Positions 27,127 through 36,054 of a stretch of DNA of 64,000 nucleotides are shown here, piece by piece (the first letter of the stretch is position 1; each line of letters starts with the position of its first letter). Source of the DNA: MGBC163016 sp910588905 (GTDB lineage: Bacteria > Actinomycetota > Coriobacteriia > Coriobacteriales > Eggerthellaceae); the NCBI GenBank assembly GCA_948616985.1, contig CAPGDO010000010.1:1-64000 (forward strand). Reading direction: 5' to 3'. Below the pieces are notes generated by a model that was not told the DNA's origin, did not search any database, and saw nothing but the letters and a program-made list of their open reading frames with translations. Made by a program: the position numbers and the translations under genes.

Positions 27127-27618
27127 CTATTCCACACCAGTGCTCGTGCGGCTGTCGCTCCGTTGGCTGGAAGTAGTGAAATCAGTGTTCTCTGTAACCT
27201 CTATGGCAGCAGCATGATGCACCCTGCCCTCCAGCTTGTTCTTCGGAACGAACTGACCCCGAGCCTGCTTCGGCCGATATTGAGGAACGAAGAGCACCTG
27301 CTTCGGCTTCTCGGTCAAACGTTCTGCCAATTCGCTGACGGTCCCGTAATACATGACATTAGCCAAGCAGTGATGCACACAGGTTGGCTCCTTGCCCTGG
27401 GCTGTACGCCCCTGGCAAAGGTCACAGAGATCCGTAGGGAATGGGAGCTTATTCCAGTTGACCTCGTTCTCGTCTATCTCCCAGGGACCATCATCCATGA
27501 CTCGGATCCCCCATTTGCCCACAGGGTGATCGTGCTCTTCCTTGCAGGCTACCTCACAAGACTGACAACCGGTGCAGTATTCATAATCGATAAGAAGCCC
27601 GTGAGCCGTATTCTCCAT
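27127..27618 (-). CDS. 4Fe-4S subunit of module d with C-terminal extension
   Basis: A 163-residue protein with YCTGCQSCEVAC, CDLCQGR, a Cys in EPTC and one in VHHC, so about two clusters. It is roughly 50 residues longer than the other small subunits here; the extra C-terminal part is polar (QYRPKQARGQFVPKNK onward) with no Cys. The ATG overlaps the stop of the catalytic gene by one base (TAATG), which indicates translational coupling. It should carry electrons for the 784-residue enzyme. Confidence 0.9.
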   Translation of the reverse strand: MENTAHGLLIDYEYCTGCQSCEVACKEEHDHPVGKWGIRVMDDGPWEIDENEVNWNKLPFPTDLCDLCQGRTAQGKEPTCVHHCLANVMYYGTVSELAERLTEKPKQVLFVPQYRPKQARGQFVPKNKLEGRVHHAAAIEVTENTDFTTSSQRSDSRTSTGVE

Positions 27619-29972
27619 TACTGGTCCTCCCTCTTGAACTTCTCCCAGATCTCATTCATGTCAGTGTCGTAGCTTTCGGCAATGGGCTTGATATTGCAGA
27701 TCATGCATTTTGCCGGTGCGCCGAAACCGAGCTTGCCGAAATGGAAATTAGGAATGAGGTTGTTGATGTTGGAGCGGAAGGTGCCGTAGAGATTAGGAGC
27801 ATCCGGATCATCTTCGGGAAACCACCATCCGTGCTGGCCATGGATGGTGTTCTCATCTACGGCAATGGTCACATGGGCCTTCATCTTGGCTGACCCGAAC
27901 TGGTTCCACACTTCGCACCATTGACCGTCGGTTATGCCCAACCGTACCGCTGTTTTGGGATTGATCTCCACCAGAGGATCGGGGCACAGCTCACGACAGA
28001 AGGGGATCTGTCGGTTCTCGGAATGGAAGAAAGCGAATTCGCGAGCACCCGTCGTCAATACGAAAGGATACTCTTGGGCGAGTTCCGGCTTGCTGACAGG
28101 TGAGAAATCCGGTTCCTGATAATAAGGCAGCGGGTCATCGCCGAACTGATCGAACATGGTGGACCAGAGCTCTATTCGACCTGTTGGGGTATTGAAGCCC
28201 GGTTGACCATCCTTTCGCAAGTGACCAGTCTCGTACTTGTAATACTCTACGTCCTTCTGCACATAGACCTGCTCGCATACATCCTTGAAATGATGCCTGT
28301 TGTGAAGGCGTAGATCATCGATGAAGTCATAGACATCGTGATAATCCTCCCAGAGCTGAGGATTCAGGCGCTTGCCCACGGTCATGCAGGTTTCCATATC
28401 GGTCTTCGCTTCGCCCACCGTGATGGCCTTGTTCATGAACCCCGTGCCTACAGGGGTTGCCCCATAATGGGCGAACTCCACGCCATCTTCTTCAGCTGCA
28501 GTAGCCAAGGGCAGGAATACATCACAAACCGCTTGCGCTGAAGGGGTCATGAACGTCTCCAGGGTGAAGCAGAACTCCAGCGTATCAGCCATAGCCTTAT
28601 ACCAACGCTCCGGCTCCATGGAAGTGCAGCTCATGAGATTGTTGCCAGCAAAGAAACCCATCTTGATGGGGTAGGGCTTGCCCGTTTCCATAGCCTCTAG
28701 GGTAAGGTCGGCATGAGCATCGAGGATGGTGTTCGCATAGGCCGGATATTCCTTCAGGCCGATCATCTTGGATATGAGATCAGCACCGAGGGCCTCTTCG
28801 AATCCGAATCCAGTCTCATTCTGCCCGGCACTGGCATTTCCCAGGATCTGACCACCCGGCACATCCACATTGCCTGTAATAGCCATCAGCGCAATGGCAC
28901 AATGGGACATCTGCATGCCATTGGTGCTCTGGTCGAAGGCCAAGCCCCACTGCAATGAGGCTGGCTTGGCTTCGGCATACATGCGGGCAGCCCCCTTGAT
29001 GAGCTCCGGATCGATGCCACAGATCTCGCCTGCCTTCTCTGGTGGCATGGTAGCCACACGCTCAGCAAGCTCATCGAAGCCATAGCACCAGTATTCCACG
29101 AACTGCTCGTCATAGAGTTTCTCCTCTATGATGTAGTTCAGCATGGCCATCCCCAAAGCAGTATCAGTGCCAGGACGAACCCGCAGATGATAGTCAGCGC
29201 GGCTAGAAAGCCAAGTGATACGGGGATCGATGATGATCAACCGGCTGCCACGACGCACCATATCGATGACCGCATGGCCAAAGAAGCCGTCAGGGTTCGA
29301 GGCCAAAGGCGCCTTGCCCCATATCATGATGCATTCGGGCAGTTGGAAAGCCGGATCATCGTAACGAAGCGGCAAGCCACCGGCGTAATCGATCTCTGGA
29401 TAGGGGCTACCCAGATTGTAGGCAGCGGCGGCCATCCGAGGAACATAGCACGCATAGCCTGATTGGGTATAGCACATGTTAGGAGAGCGCAGCATGTACG
29501 TGCCATAAGGACCAAGCGTTCCGCCTTCCCGGCCTGTGCCTACGAAGAAGACGACGCTCTCATTGCCGTATTCCTTGGTGATGCGGCGGTAGTTCTCTTC
29601 GATGATGTCCAGTGCTTCTTCCCATGTACAGCGCTCCCACTTGTCGTTCTGACCGCGATATCGCGGATCCCGCTTCATGGGATAGATGATGCGACTGGGG
29701 TTGTAAACATAATCCTTCAACGTAAGACAGCGAACGCATAGGCGTCCTTGGGTGATCTGCTGATTCTCATCACCTTCCACCTTTACCAGCGTACCGTTGT
29801 CATCGACGTATAGCTTCACGCCGCATCCAACGGGGTGGCATCCAGGGGGCGACCACGGTGCCGTACGAGTCACCGTGCAGCCGTTCTCTTCGAACCGCCA
29901 GGGCTTGCCAAGATCATTGGTTCCACCCAGAGTAGGAAGGGCTACGGCGGGTCTTGCCTTCATCTCTTCCAT
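27618..29972 (-). CDS. Molybdopterin oxidoreductase catalytic subunit (module d)
   Basis: A 784-residue protein from the ATG at 29972, with AGGAGGAG eight bases upstream. Cluster Cys are in PPGCHPVGC (C45, C50) and GRLCVRC. VGTGREGGTLG, SGYACYVPRMAA (candidate molybdenum-ligand Cys) and FFHSENRQIPFCREL follow. It is the closest relative in the window of the truncated enzyme at 1-1732. No export signal is seen. It leads an operon with its 4Fe-4S partner, an FKBP and two zinc ribbons, and the candidate operator lies 156 bases upstream. The substrate is unknown; the acetylene hydratase/transhydroxylase/catechol dehydroxylase group is the nearest described family. Confidence 0.93.
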   Translation of the reverse strand: MEEMKARPAVALPTLGGTNDLGKPWRFEENGCTVTRTAPWSPPGCHPVGCGVKLYVDDNGTLVKVEGDENQQITQGRLCVRCLTLKDYVYNPSRIIYPMKRDPRYRGQNDKWERCTWEEALDIIEENYRRITKEYGNESVVFFVGTGREGGTLGPYGTYMLRSPNMCYTQSGYACYVPRMAAAAYNLGSPYPEIDYAGGLPLRYDDPAFQLPECIMIWGKAPLASNPDGFFGHAVIDMVRRGSRLIIIDPRITWLSSRADYHLRVRPGTDTALGMAMLNYIIEEKLYDEQFVEYWCYGFDELAERVATMPPEKAGEICGIDPELIKGAARMYAEAKPASLQWGLAFDQSTNGMQMSHCAIALMAITGNVDVPGGQILGNASAGQNETGFGFEEALGADLISKMIGLKEYPAYANTILDAHADLTLEAMETGKPYPIKMGFFAGNNLMSCTSMEPERWYKAMADTLEFCFTLETFMTPSAQAVCDVFLPLATAAEEDGVEFAHYGATPVGTGFMNKAITVGEAKTDMETCMTVGKRLNPQLWEDYHDVYDFIDDLRLHNRHHFKDVCEQVYVQKDVEYYKYETGHLRKDGQPGFNTPTGRIELWSTMFDQFGDDPLPYYQEPDFSPVSKPELAQEYPFVLTTGAREFAFFHSENRQIPFCRELCPDPLVEINPKTAVRLGITDGQWCEVWNQFGSAKMKAHVTIAVDENTIHGQHGWWFPEDDPDAPNLYGTFRSNINNLIPNFHFGKLGFGAPAKCMICNIKPIAESYDTDMNEIWEKFKREDQ

Positions 29973-30387
29973 GGACTTTCTCCTCCTCCGCTTCGATTGG
30001 TCCTACATCACCCTTCAAGCTATTGCCATCCATTGATCCCTCATGGCAATGCTTCAACGGTAACGACCTCGATGGAGAATTCCTATTGATCGAATAGTTC
30101 AGATTGCGGATACAGGCGCCCGAGCCCTAAACCTCAGAGGTTTAAATCATCTGCCAAGACCCCAGAAGGATAGCGTCTACCATCAGGGAGCTGAGAAGCC
30201 CTGGCTTCAGGCTGCCATCAACCGGGGAGGGTACGCGTCGCTCATAGCTCTCCTCTGGCAGCAGGGAAAACCATCTAAGAATGATTCGGAAAAGCATCAG
30301 TAACAGTCGTTGGCTCCCTGAGCTCTCTTCGATCGGCATGGCTACCGTACTGCCAAGCACATACGAACGCTTCAAGGGGAGGGGACG
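29973..30387. promoter_or_regulatory. Divergent control region between module d and the Trk operon
   Basis: This is 415 bases without a supported gene. It contains the 18-bp inverted repeat at 30128-30145 and a second inverted repeat, ATTGCCAT (30022-30029) and ATGGCAAT (30043-30050), which would fall in the 5' leader of the minus-strand operon. The AGGGGAGGGG before 30388 is the Shine-Dalgarno of the first trk gene. No clean -35/-10 pair was found. Confidence 0.5.
30128..30145 (-). promoter_or_regulatory. Candidate operator, copy 2: TAAACC-N5-GGTTTA
   Basis: Read on the minus strand it is TTAAACCTCTGAGGTTTA. It matches copy 1 (24552-24569) at 16 of 18 bases, in the same orientation relative to the downstream molybdoenzyme operon. 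It lies 156 bases upstream of the module d start. Confidence 0.6.
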
Positions 30388-30819
30388 ATGCCAAGACGGA
30401 TCCAGATCATGGTAGTAGGCTGCGGTATGTTCGGTGCCTCTTTAGCGCTGGCTCTCTCCGCATCGGGCCATGACGTCATCGTGATGGATATGCAAGAAGA
30501 CGCCTTCGACCAGCTTGGAGATGACTTCGATGGAGAGACCGTCACCGGCGACGGAAGAAGCGCGCTCATGTTGCAAGGATGCGGAGCCGACCGCATATCC
30601 CACCTGGTAGCGGCCACGGGCGACGATGCCTCCAACCTCCTCATCGCCGAACTGGCCAGTGAGATACTCGGCATCCACCACGTGCTGCCTCTCATCGACG
30701 ACGACTCGCTGGTCGAGATCCTTGAAGACATGGGGATCACTCCCATTTGCCCCCATCGCATCTGCGAAGAGGAGTTCTTCCATCTCACGAGCCTAAGGCG
30801 AAAGGAGGATGCCCTATGA
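30388..30819 (+). CDS. TrkA-N domain potassium-uptake regulatory subunit (first of two)
   Basis: A 143-residue protein forming a Rossmann fold with the nucleotide-binding loop VVGCGMFGASLA and a conserved acidic residue at the end of strand 2 (IVMDMQED). It corresponds to one RCK/TrkA-N domain that binds NAD(H) or ATP/ADP and gates the TrkH channel from the cytoplasm. It lacks the TrkA-C domain of full-length proteins. The ATG has GGGGAGGGGAC upstream. Its stop overlaps the next gene's start (ATGA), so the two TrkA halves are probably made in equal amounts. Confidence 0.85.
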   Translation: MPRRIQIMVVGCGMFGASLALALSASGHDVIVMDMQEDAFDQLGDDFDGETVTGDGRSALMLQGCGADRISHLVAATGDDASNLLIAELASEILGIHHVLPLIDDDSLVEILEDMGITPICPHRICEEEFFHLTSLRRKEDAL

Positions 30820-31334
30820 AGGTAGCTATCGTGGGTGGCCGGTCACGAGCCGACTACCTCATAGGAGCCTTTGCCGAATCAGCGGATACCGTGGTGGTCA
30901 TCAACGACGACCACGCCTTCTGCGAATATCTCTCTAGCCGCCATGAGGCTACGGTGATCTGGGGCAACGGCATGCAGCGTCGCGTTCTGGAAGATGCGGG
31001 GATACGAGGATTCGACGCTATCGTCGCCCTTACTGGATTGGATGCTGACAATCTGGCCATTTGTCAGATAGCCAAGAGATTCTTGGATATCCCTCTCCAG
31101 CTCTGCATCGTATCCAACCCCGAGAACACCAAGATCTTCCGCCAGCTGGGCATCACAACAGCCATCAGCGCTACCGCCACATTGGCCCAAGCTATCCGCG
31201 ATGCCATGGGAACGACCCTCTCCAAGAGCTGTTCGCCCTCAATCTCCCCCATGAATGACCTAGAAGAGTTCGGTGACCCGCCTTCGTCTCTTTCCTCGGT
31301 CTTGAGCTCTTGGCACCGGTTGGGCAAAGGATAA
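30816..31334 (+). CDS. TrkA-N domain potassium-uptake regulatory subunit (second of two)
   Basis: A 172-residue protein starting at the ATG at 30816, with AAAGGAGG upstream and an ATGA overlap with the first trkA-like gene. The Rossmann loop is GGRSRADYLIGAF, a degenerate form of GxGxxG, so nucleotide binding may be weaker than in its partner. LTGLDADNLAICQIAKRF is typical of TrkA domains. The Ser/Pro-rich C-terminus of about 40 residues is unlike TrkA-C. It probably forms a mixed ring with the first subunit on TrkH. Confidence 0.82.
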   Translation: MKVAIVGGRSRADYLIGAFAESADTVVVINDDHAFCEYLSSRHEATVIWGNGMQRRVLEDAGIRGFDAIVALTGLDADNLAICQIAKRFLDIPLQLCIVSNPENTKIFRQLGITTAISATATLAQAIRDAMGTTLSKSCSPSISPMNDLEEFGDPPSSLSSVLSSWHRLGKG

Positions 31335-31345
31335 GGTCCCTCCCG

Positions 31346-32881
31346 ATGACACGGCCAATCACTCTTCCCGCTTTATCCGGCTTCAGCTCTTGCGGGCCCA
31401 GCAGGGGACCCTCCCGTCCCCTCTACCTGCTAGCCCGCTATGTGGGCATTGCGGCGATGTTCGTGGGGCTGGCAGCCTTGATCCCCCTTGTCGTTTTGAT
31501 CGCCTATCCCGAAGAAGCATCGCTGGCGCCGTGCTTCATCTTCACTGGCCTAGGAGCGGCTATGCTGGGGTATCTCATCTGCTTTGCGATACCCGCTCCG
31601 CCTCCAGATGCCCGGCTCTCACGAGGACAGGCGGCTGTCTGTACGGTGGTCGTCTGGATCTTCGCCATCGCAACCTACGCCGTTCCCTTCGTTGCAGCCG
31701 GGCTGCTCACCCCCGATCAGGCCATCTTCGAATCTACGAGCGGGCTTACCACGACAGGCTTGAGCGTTGTCAACGTGGACGAATGTCCTGCCATCTTCCT
31801 GTTCCATCGCAGCTTGACATGTTATCTTGGCGGCGTAGGGCTCGTGCTGATCCTCACCTGCGTGGTCACGCAAACGGGCGGCCTTGGCGTCTATAACGCC
31901 GAAGGCCACACGGACCACCTTCTGCCCAGTGCGGCGAAGACCGCCCGGATGATCCTGCTCATCTACAATGGCCTCATCATCGGCGGAGCCGTTGCCTACT
32001 GCTGGGCTGGCATGACTCCGTTCGATGCCATCAACATATCCATGTGCGCCGTGCCCACCGGCGGGTTCGCAACCCACAGCCAAAGCATAGCCTATTGGAA
32101 CAGCCCTGCCATAGAAGCTATAACCATCCTGTTGATGCTTGCTGGTGGCACGAATTTCCTCCTGCTATTCCTGCTTCTCCGCGGAAGGCTCAAGGCATTC
32201 TTGACCCATATCGAGACCCCTCTTTACTTCGGGATAGTCATGGTGATGTCATTGATGACCGCTGGGTTCTTCTTCATCCAAGGCACCTCAGAGAGCGGTG
32301 GAGAGGCCCTGCGCCAAGGGCTCTTCCAAACCGTTTCGATATTGACCTCCACTGGGTTCCAGACCATTCCTTCCTTCGAAGACCTCGGATCGGCGCTCCC
32401 CTTCCTGTTCATCCTGCTCATGCTCTGCGGCGCTGAAGCCGGGTCCACATCCGGCGGCATCAAGATCTATCGCGTTGCCGTTGCATCGCTTGGCCTCGCT
32501 TACAACGCTCGCAGGCATTACGGCAACAAACGCCATGTTACCAGCATGAGGATCGATCGCTTCGGCAAGCGCACCGTGCTCACTGACAAGGACATCAGCG
32601 AAGCCCAGACGTTCGTCATGTTGTATCTCCTGATCCTCGTCATCGGCTCATTCCTCTTCATCCTCTGCGGCGCCACCCTGCAGGAAGCCATCTTCGACTT
32701 CGCCTCCTGTCTTGGATGCACCGGCATCGGCCTGGGCTTCCTTGGCGTTGACAGCGCACCAGCACCGCTGCTCATCGGATCCGCCGGAATGCTGCTGGGC
32801 CGTCTTGAGATCATCCCTTTGTTCCTTGGCATAGGAACGTTGCTGTCCCTGATCTGGAGAGGAGCGCGTCGTGACCGATAA
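31346..32881 (+). CDS. trkH: TrkH-type potassium transporter
   Basis: A 511-residue membrane protein, the ion-conducting subunit of the Trk system. The four pore-loop motifs are visible: TSGLTTTGLS, VPTGGFATHS, LTSTGFQT and CLGCTGIGLGF, with the conserved GSTSGGIKIYR segment after the third. I use the ATG at 31346 rather than the upstream TTG. The gene follows the two TrkA-like genes by 11 bases. Its end overlaps the next gene by 11 bases, so all four form one operon for potassium uptake across the cytoplasmic membrane. Confidence 0.92.
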   Translation: MTRPITLPALSGFSSCGPSRGPSRPLYLLARYVGIAAMFVGLAALIPLVVLIAYPEEASLAPCFIFTGLGAAMLGYLICFAIPAPPPDARLSRGQAAVCTVVVWIFAIATYAVPFVAAGLLTPDQAIFESTSGLTTTGLSVVNVDECPAIFLFHRSLTCYLGGVGLVLILTCVVTQTGGLGVYNAEGHTDHLLPSAAKTARMILLIYNGLIIGGAVAYCWAGMTPFDAINISMCAVPTGGFATHSQSIAYWNSPAIEAITILLMLAGGTNFLLLFLLLRGRLKAFLTHIETPLYFGIVMVMSLMTAGFFFIQGTSESGGEALRQGLFQTVSILTSTGFQTIPSFEDLGSALPFLFILLMLCGAEAGSTSGGIKIYRVAVASLGLAYNARRHYGNKRHVTSMRIDRFGKRTVLTDKDISEAQTFVMLYLLILVIGSFLFILCGATLQEAIFDFASCLGCTGIGLGFLGVDSAPAPLLIGSAGMLLGRLEIIPLFLGIGTLLSLIWRGARRDR

Positions 32882-33680
32882 TGCCCGGATCCGCAGAGCG
32901 TGGGCCTCCGTCAAAGCCCGGCTCATCGTGCGCAACATCATCGTGTTCGTCATCCTCTATGCAACGGGCTTGGCTGCCGTGTGGGGGTTGTCTTTGATAG
33001 GGGTGAGCACTCTGGTGGTGTTCCCCGTCTTCGTGCTGGGAGTGCTCATCGCAAGCCTGGAAACCGATTCCGGGGTCTGGGGTGCCGCCTTGGGCATTGG
33101 CTATCTGCTCTCCTATGATCTGCTGTTCACCGAACCCGTCTTCGCATTGAAAGTGCTCAACCATACAGACCTCGTGGCATTGGGCCTCTTCTTGGTGATA
33201 GCGCTCATCATGGGAGTGATCACCCACCGCATGAGCCGTCAAGTCCAAGCAGCCGAACGCACCGAAGCGGCTCTCAGCCGCCTGAATCAATTGAGCATCG
33301 GACTGCTTGAGAGCGCCACGCCCCACGAAGCGTGCGAAGTTGCTCAGGCCTTTCTCGCAAGGACCCTGAAACGCACGGTGACCATCAGCCTAGGGCAGCC
33401 CGATGCTGAACAGTCCCTCACTGCAGCGGAATGCTACGAACAGCATTGCCCTACAGGTCACGGGACCTCAGAAGTCCCCGATGATCCAGAGAAGCATCTA
33501 CCCCTCGGCATGAAAGGACGCATCCTAGGGGTGATCTCCATCGACTGCTCCGGTGGGGATCTGGATAAAGCCAGCATGCCCCTCATCACCTCAGTGGCAG
33601 CCCAAACCATCGTTGCCATCGAGCGGAACCGCCAAGATCAGCATCTTGACGAGGCCCCCAGCCCAGATCCCTGCCCCTAA
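32871..33680 (+). CDS. KdpD-like DUF4118-GAF membrane protein without a kinase domain
   Basis: A 269-residue protein starting at GTG 32871, inside the end of trkH, with GGAGAGGAGC upstream. Residues 20-125 contain four hydrophobic helices like the DUF4118 membrane part of the potassium sensor KdpD. A short helix (HRMSRQVQAAERTEAALSRLNQLS) leads to a GAF-like domain, and the protein ends there. The histidine phosphotransfer and ATPase domains and the N-terminal KdpD/Usp parts are missing. Its place in the trk operon suggests a sensing or modulating role for TrkH rather than kinase signalling. Confidence 0.82.
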   Translation: MTDNARIRRAWASVKARLIVRNIIVFVILYATGLAAVWGLSLIGVSTLVVFPVFVLGVLIASLETDSGVWGAALGIGYLLSYDLLFTEPVFALKVLNHTDLVALGLFLVIALIMGVITHRMSRQVQAAERTEAALSRLNQLSIGLLESATPHEACEVAQAFLARTLKRTVTISLGQPDAEQSLTAAECYEQHCPTGHGTSEVPDDPEKHLPLGMKGRILGVISIDCSGGDLDKASMPLITSVAAQTIVAIERNRQDQHLDEAPSPDPCP

Positions 33681-33683
33681 GAC

Positions 33684-33714
33684 CCGGCAGCGCGAGCCGC
33701 TTCCTCGCTGCCGG
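33684..33714 (+). terminator. Hairpin ending the trk operon
   Basis: CCGGCAGCG and CGCTGCCGG pair perfectly around a 13-base loop just after the stop at 33680. The following ATCATCCCCTTC is only moderately T-rich. Confidence 0.6.
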
Positions 33715-33778
33715 ATCATCCCCTTCAAGCATGGTAGGATGTGCCCCGTGGCTCAGTGGTCCCCAGGGAGAGGAACCT

Positions 33779-35062
33779 ATGGGAAAGCGCCTGCTCTTCA
33801 TCATCATGACCTTCGCTTTCGGCGCATTCGCCGGAGCGTTCGCCTGGGCGTTCTTCTTCCTGATGAATGTGGGGATCACCCTCCTCTGGGAGGTGGCGCC
33901 CCGAACCTTCGCTGCATTCGGCCTTCCGGCCGTGATCTATCCCCTTGCCTTCTGCACCCTCGGCGGCCTTTGCATCGGGCTCTTCGCGAAGCGCTTCGGC
34001 CCTTACCCCGCTGATATGAACACCGTCATGGCCCAAGTGAAGAAGAGCGGCCGCTATGACTACGATCATTTGGGAGCGTCTTTCTTCGGTGCCTTGCTGC
34101 CATTGCTGTTCGGAGGATCCATCGGTCCCGAAGCGGGGTTGACCGGGGTCATCGCAGGCCTCTGCACCTGGGTGGGGGACCGACTGCGCTTCGTGGGTTC
34201 TGAGATGCGCGAACTTGCCGAAGCGGGCACAGCGGCCGTCATCTCAGCCATCTTCACAGCACCTCTGTTCGGGATGGCCGTACCGCTCGTGGGAGCTGCG
34301 GATGAGTCCGGCGGCGCGCGCTCAGTGAGCGAGGTCCGTCTTGGTGTGCCCAAAGCGGCCAAGATCGCCGTGTACCTCTTGGCGGTTGCAGGCGCACTGG
34401 GCGCCATGATGCTGTTGGGGCATCTGTTCGGTGCCAATGGGGGTCTGCCTCGATTCGAGCATCTCGCCCTGGGGGTCCGGGAGCTCGCCTGGGGCATTCC
34501 GTTCGTCCTCATAGGCACCGTAGCCGGATGGCTCTTCTTCCCCTTTGGTGCCGCAGCACGCTTCCTCTCGGAGAAGCTGAGCGGTCACCTCGTGATCAAG
34601 CCGGTGATCGCGGGGGCTGTTCTGGGGGCCATCGGCATAGGGTTGCCGTTCGCGCTCTTCGCCGGAGAGGCCCAATCCGAACAGCTCGCCGGAACGTGGA
34701 CCACCTACGGAGCCGGGATCCTCCTCCTGACGGGGGTGGCGAAGGTGTTCACGACCCAATTCTGCTTGCATATGGGCTGGCGCGGCGGCCACTTCTTCCC
34801 CCTCATCTTCGCAGGCGTTTCCCTTGGCTATGGCCTTGCGCTGCTCACGGGCGCGGATCCGGGCTTCTCCCTCTGCGCGGTCACGGGAGCCCTCATGGGT
34901 GCCGTCATGCGCCAACCGATCATGACAGTGCTCCTGCTCTTCCTGGTCTTCCCCCTGGACGGCGCCTTCGTCCTCTTGGTTGCCGCCGCTCTAGGTTCCC
35001 TTGTGCCTGTTCCGCGCTCCTGGGAGGCGAAGGATGAGCCCCAGGAGCCCGAGCACACCTGA
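33779..35062 (+). CDS. ClC-family chloride channel or chloride/proton antiporter
   Basis: A 427-residue membrane protein from the ATG at 33779, with AGGGAGAGGAAC upstream. The selectivity segment GGSIGPEAGLTG is a variant of the ClC GxxGPE motif; many hydrophobic helices and a later GWRGGHFFPLIFAG segment also fit the family. It moves chloride or a similar anion across the membrane, possibly balancing potassium uptake by the adjacent Trk system. It is separated from trk by a hairpin, so it is probably transcribed on its own. Confidence 0.85.
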   Translation: MGKRLLFIIMTFAFGAFAGAFAWAFFFLMNVGITLLWEVAPRTFAAFGLPAVIYPLAFCTLGGLCIGLFAKRFGPYPADMNTVMAQVKKSGRYDYDHLGASFFGALLPLLFGGSIGPEAGLTGVIAGLCTWVGDRLRFVGSEMRELAEAGTAAVISAIFTAPLFGMAVPLVGAADESGGARSVSEVRLGVPKAAKIAVYLLAVAGALGAMMLLGHLFGANGGLPRFEHLALGVRELAWGIPFVLIGTVAGWLFFPFGAAARFLSEKLSGHLVIKPVIAGAVLGAIGIGLPFALFAGEAQSEQLAGTWTTYGAGILLLTGVAKVFTTQFCLHMGWRGGHFFPLIFAGVSLGYGLALLTGADPGFSLCAVTGALMGAVMRQPIMTVLLLFLVFPLDGAFVLLVAAALGSLVPVPRSWEAKDEPQEPEHT

Positions 35063-35083
35063 TATCACTCTGCTCAGGCCAGG

Positions 35084-35842
35084 CTATTCCTCCACGATCA
35101 CACCCAGAAGCCGCGCGAGTGAAGCAGCTTGATAGACGCTCAGCTTCGTTCCGTAGAACTCGGTCATGGAGTCAGAGAATGAGACGTTCTCCAGAACCGA
35201 TGTGGTGAAGTCCATGCCCGCCAAAGCCGTACGGAAGAAGTTCGTCTCGATGAAGCGGCACTCGGATACGCGCACGAAGCGCTGGTTCACCTCGGCCATA
35301 TCCGCCCCGGTGAAGTCGCATCCAAGAACGCTGACGTGCCTCCAACGGCTACCCGTGAAGGCGCTGAAGCTCAGGGGGCAGTGCTTGAAGGTCACGTCCT
35401 CGAACGAGGCCTCAGCAAAAGAGGCACCGGTCAGCTTACAGCCCACGAAAGAGCAGCGCGTGAACCCCACCTGGTCCATGACCACGTTGGACAGATCGCA
35501 ATCCTCGAAGATGACGTCCCGGAAGATGGATCGGGAGAGATCGCTTGCTGCGAAGCAGCAATGGCTGAATCTGGCACCTTCCACCTCAAGTTCCTGGAAG
35601 GAGGCATGGATCGCTGTCTCCCCTGCGCATTCAAGGCCCGTGACCTCCACTTCGCCATCAGCCATGAGCGCGCCCAGCGTCCCCGCAGTCAATGCATCGG
35701 GGATGTTGGGAGCCATGGCATCCCGGGAGGGCGTTGTCCTATCGAAATCACCTTGCACCATGCTGGGGATGATCACCTGCTTCTCCGCCTCCGTAGCCTT
35801 GATTCCGCCGAACAGGCAATGCCAATGTAGCCGAAATCGCAT
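35084..35842 (-). CDS. Pentapeptide-repeat protein
   Basis: A 252-residue protein; from about residue 90 to 230 it shows the A(D/N)LxX-like five-residue periodicity of pentapeptide repeats (for example CDLSNVVM, CKLTGASFAEASFEDV, CDFTGADMAEV), which fold as a right-handed beta-helix. Some family members protect DNA gyrase, but most have no known role. The ATG at 35842 lacks a Shine-Dalgarno. The start may instead be the ATG at 35761, where AGGTG lies upstream at a rather long spacing. It converges on the ClC gene, with 21 bases between stops. Confidence 0.75.
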   Translation of the reverse strand: MRFRLHWHCLFGGIKATEAEKQVIIPSMVQGDFDRTTPSRDAMAPNIPDALTAGTLGALMADGEVEVTGLECAGETAIHASFQELEVEGARFSHCCFAASDLSRSIFRDVIFEDCDLSNVVMDQVGFTRCSFVGCKLTGASFAEASFEDVTFKHCPLSFSAFTGSRWRHVSVLGCDFTGADMAEVNQRFVRVSECRFIETNFFRTALAGMDFTTSVLENVSFSDSMTEFYGTKLSVYQAASLARLLGVIVEE

Positions 35843-36054
35843 GGGATGGGAAGGTGGTCAGATGCTCGACTCAGCCCCTCGACAACCGAACGCGAGAACC
35901 TCGTGGGGGTCGATCATGATCGACCCAAACCAAAAAGCACATAGAGACAGAAAGGAACTCGAGGGGTCATCCGAACCTTCCCCATCCCGCTACCATCCCA
36001 GCTTTGACTATACTTGCCCACATCTTTTCTTTGACACTTTCGGAGGAGCGCTTC

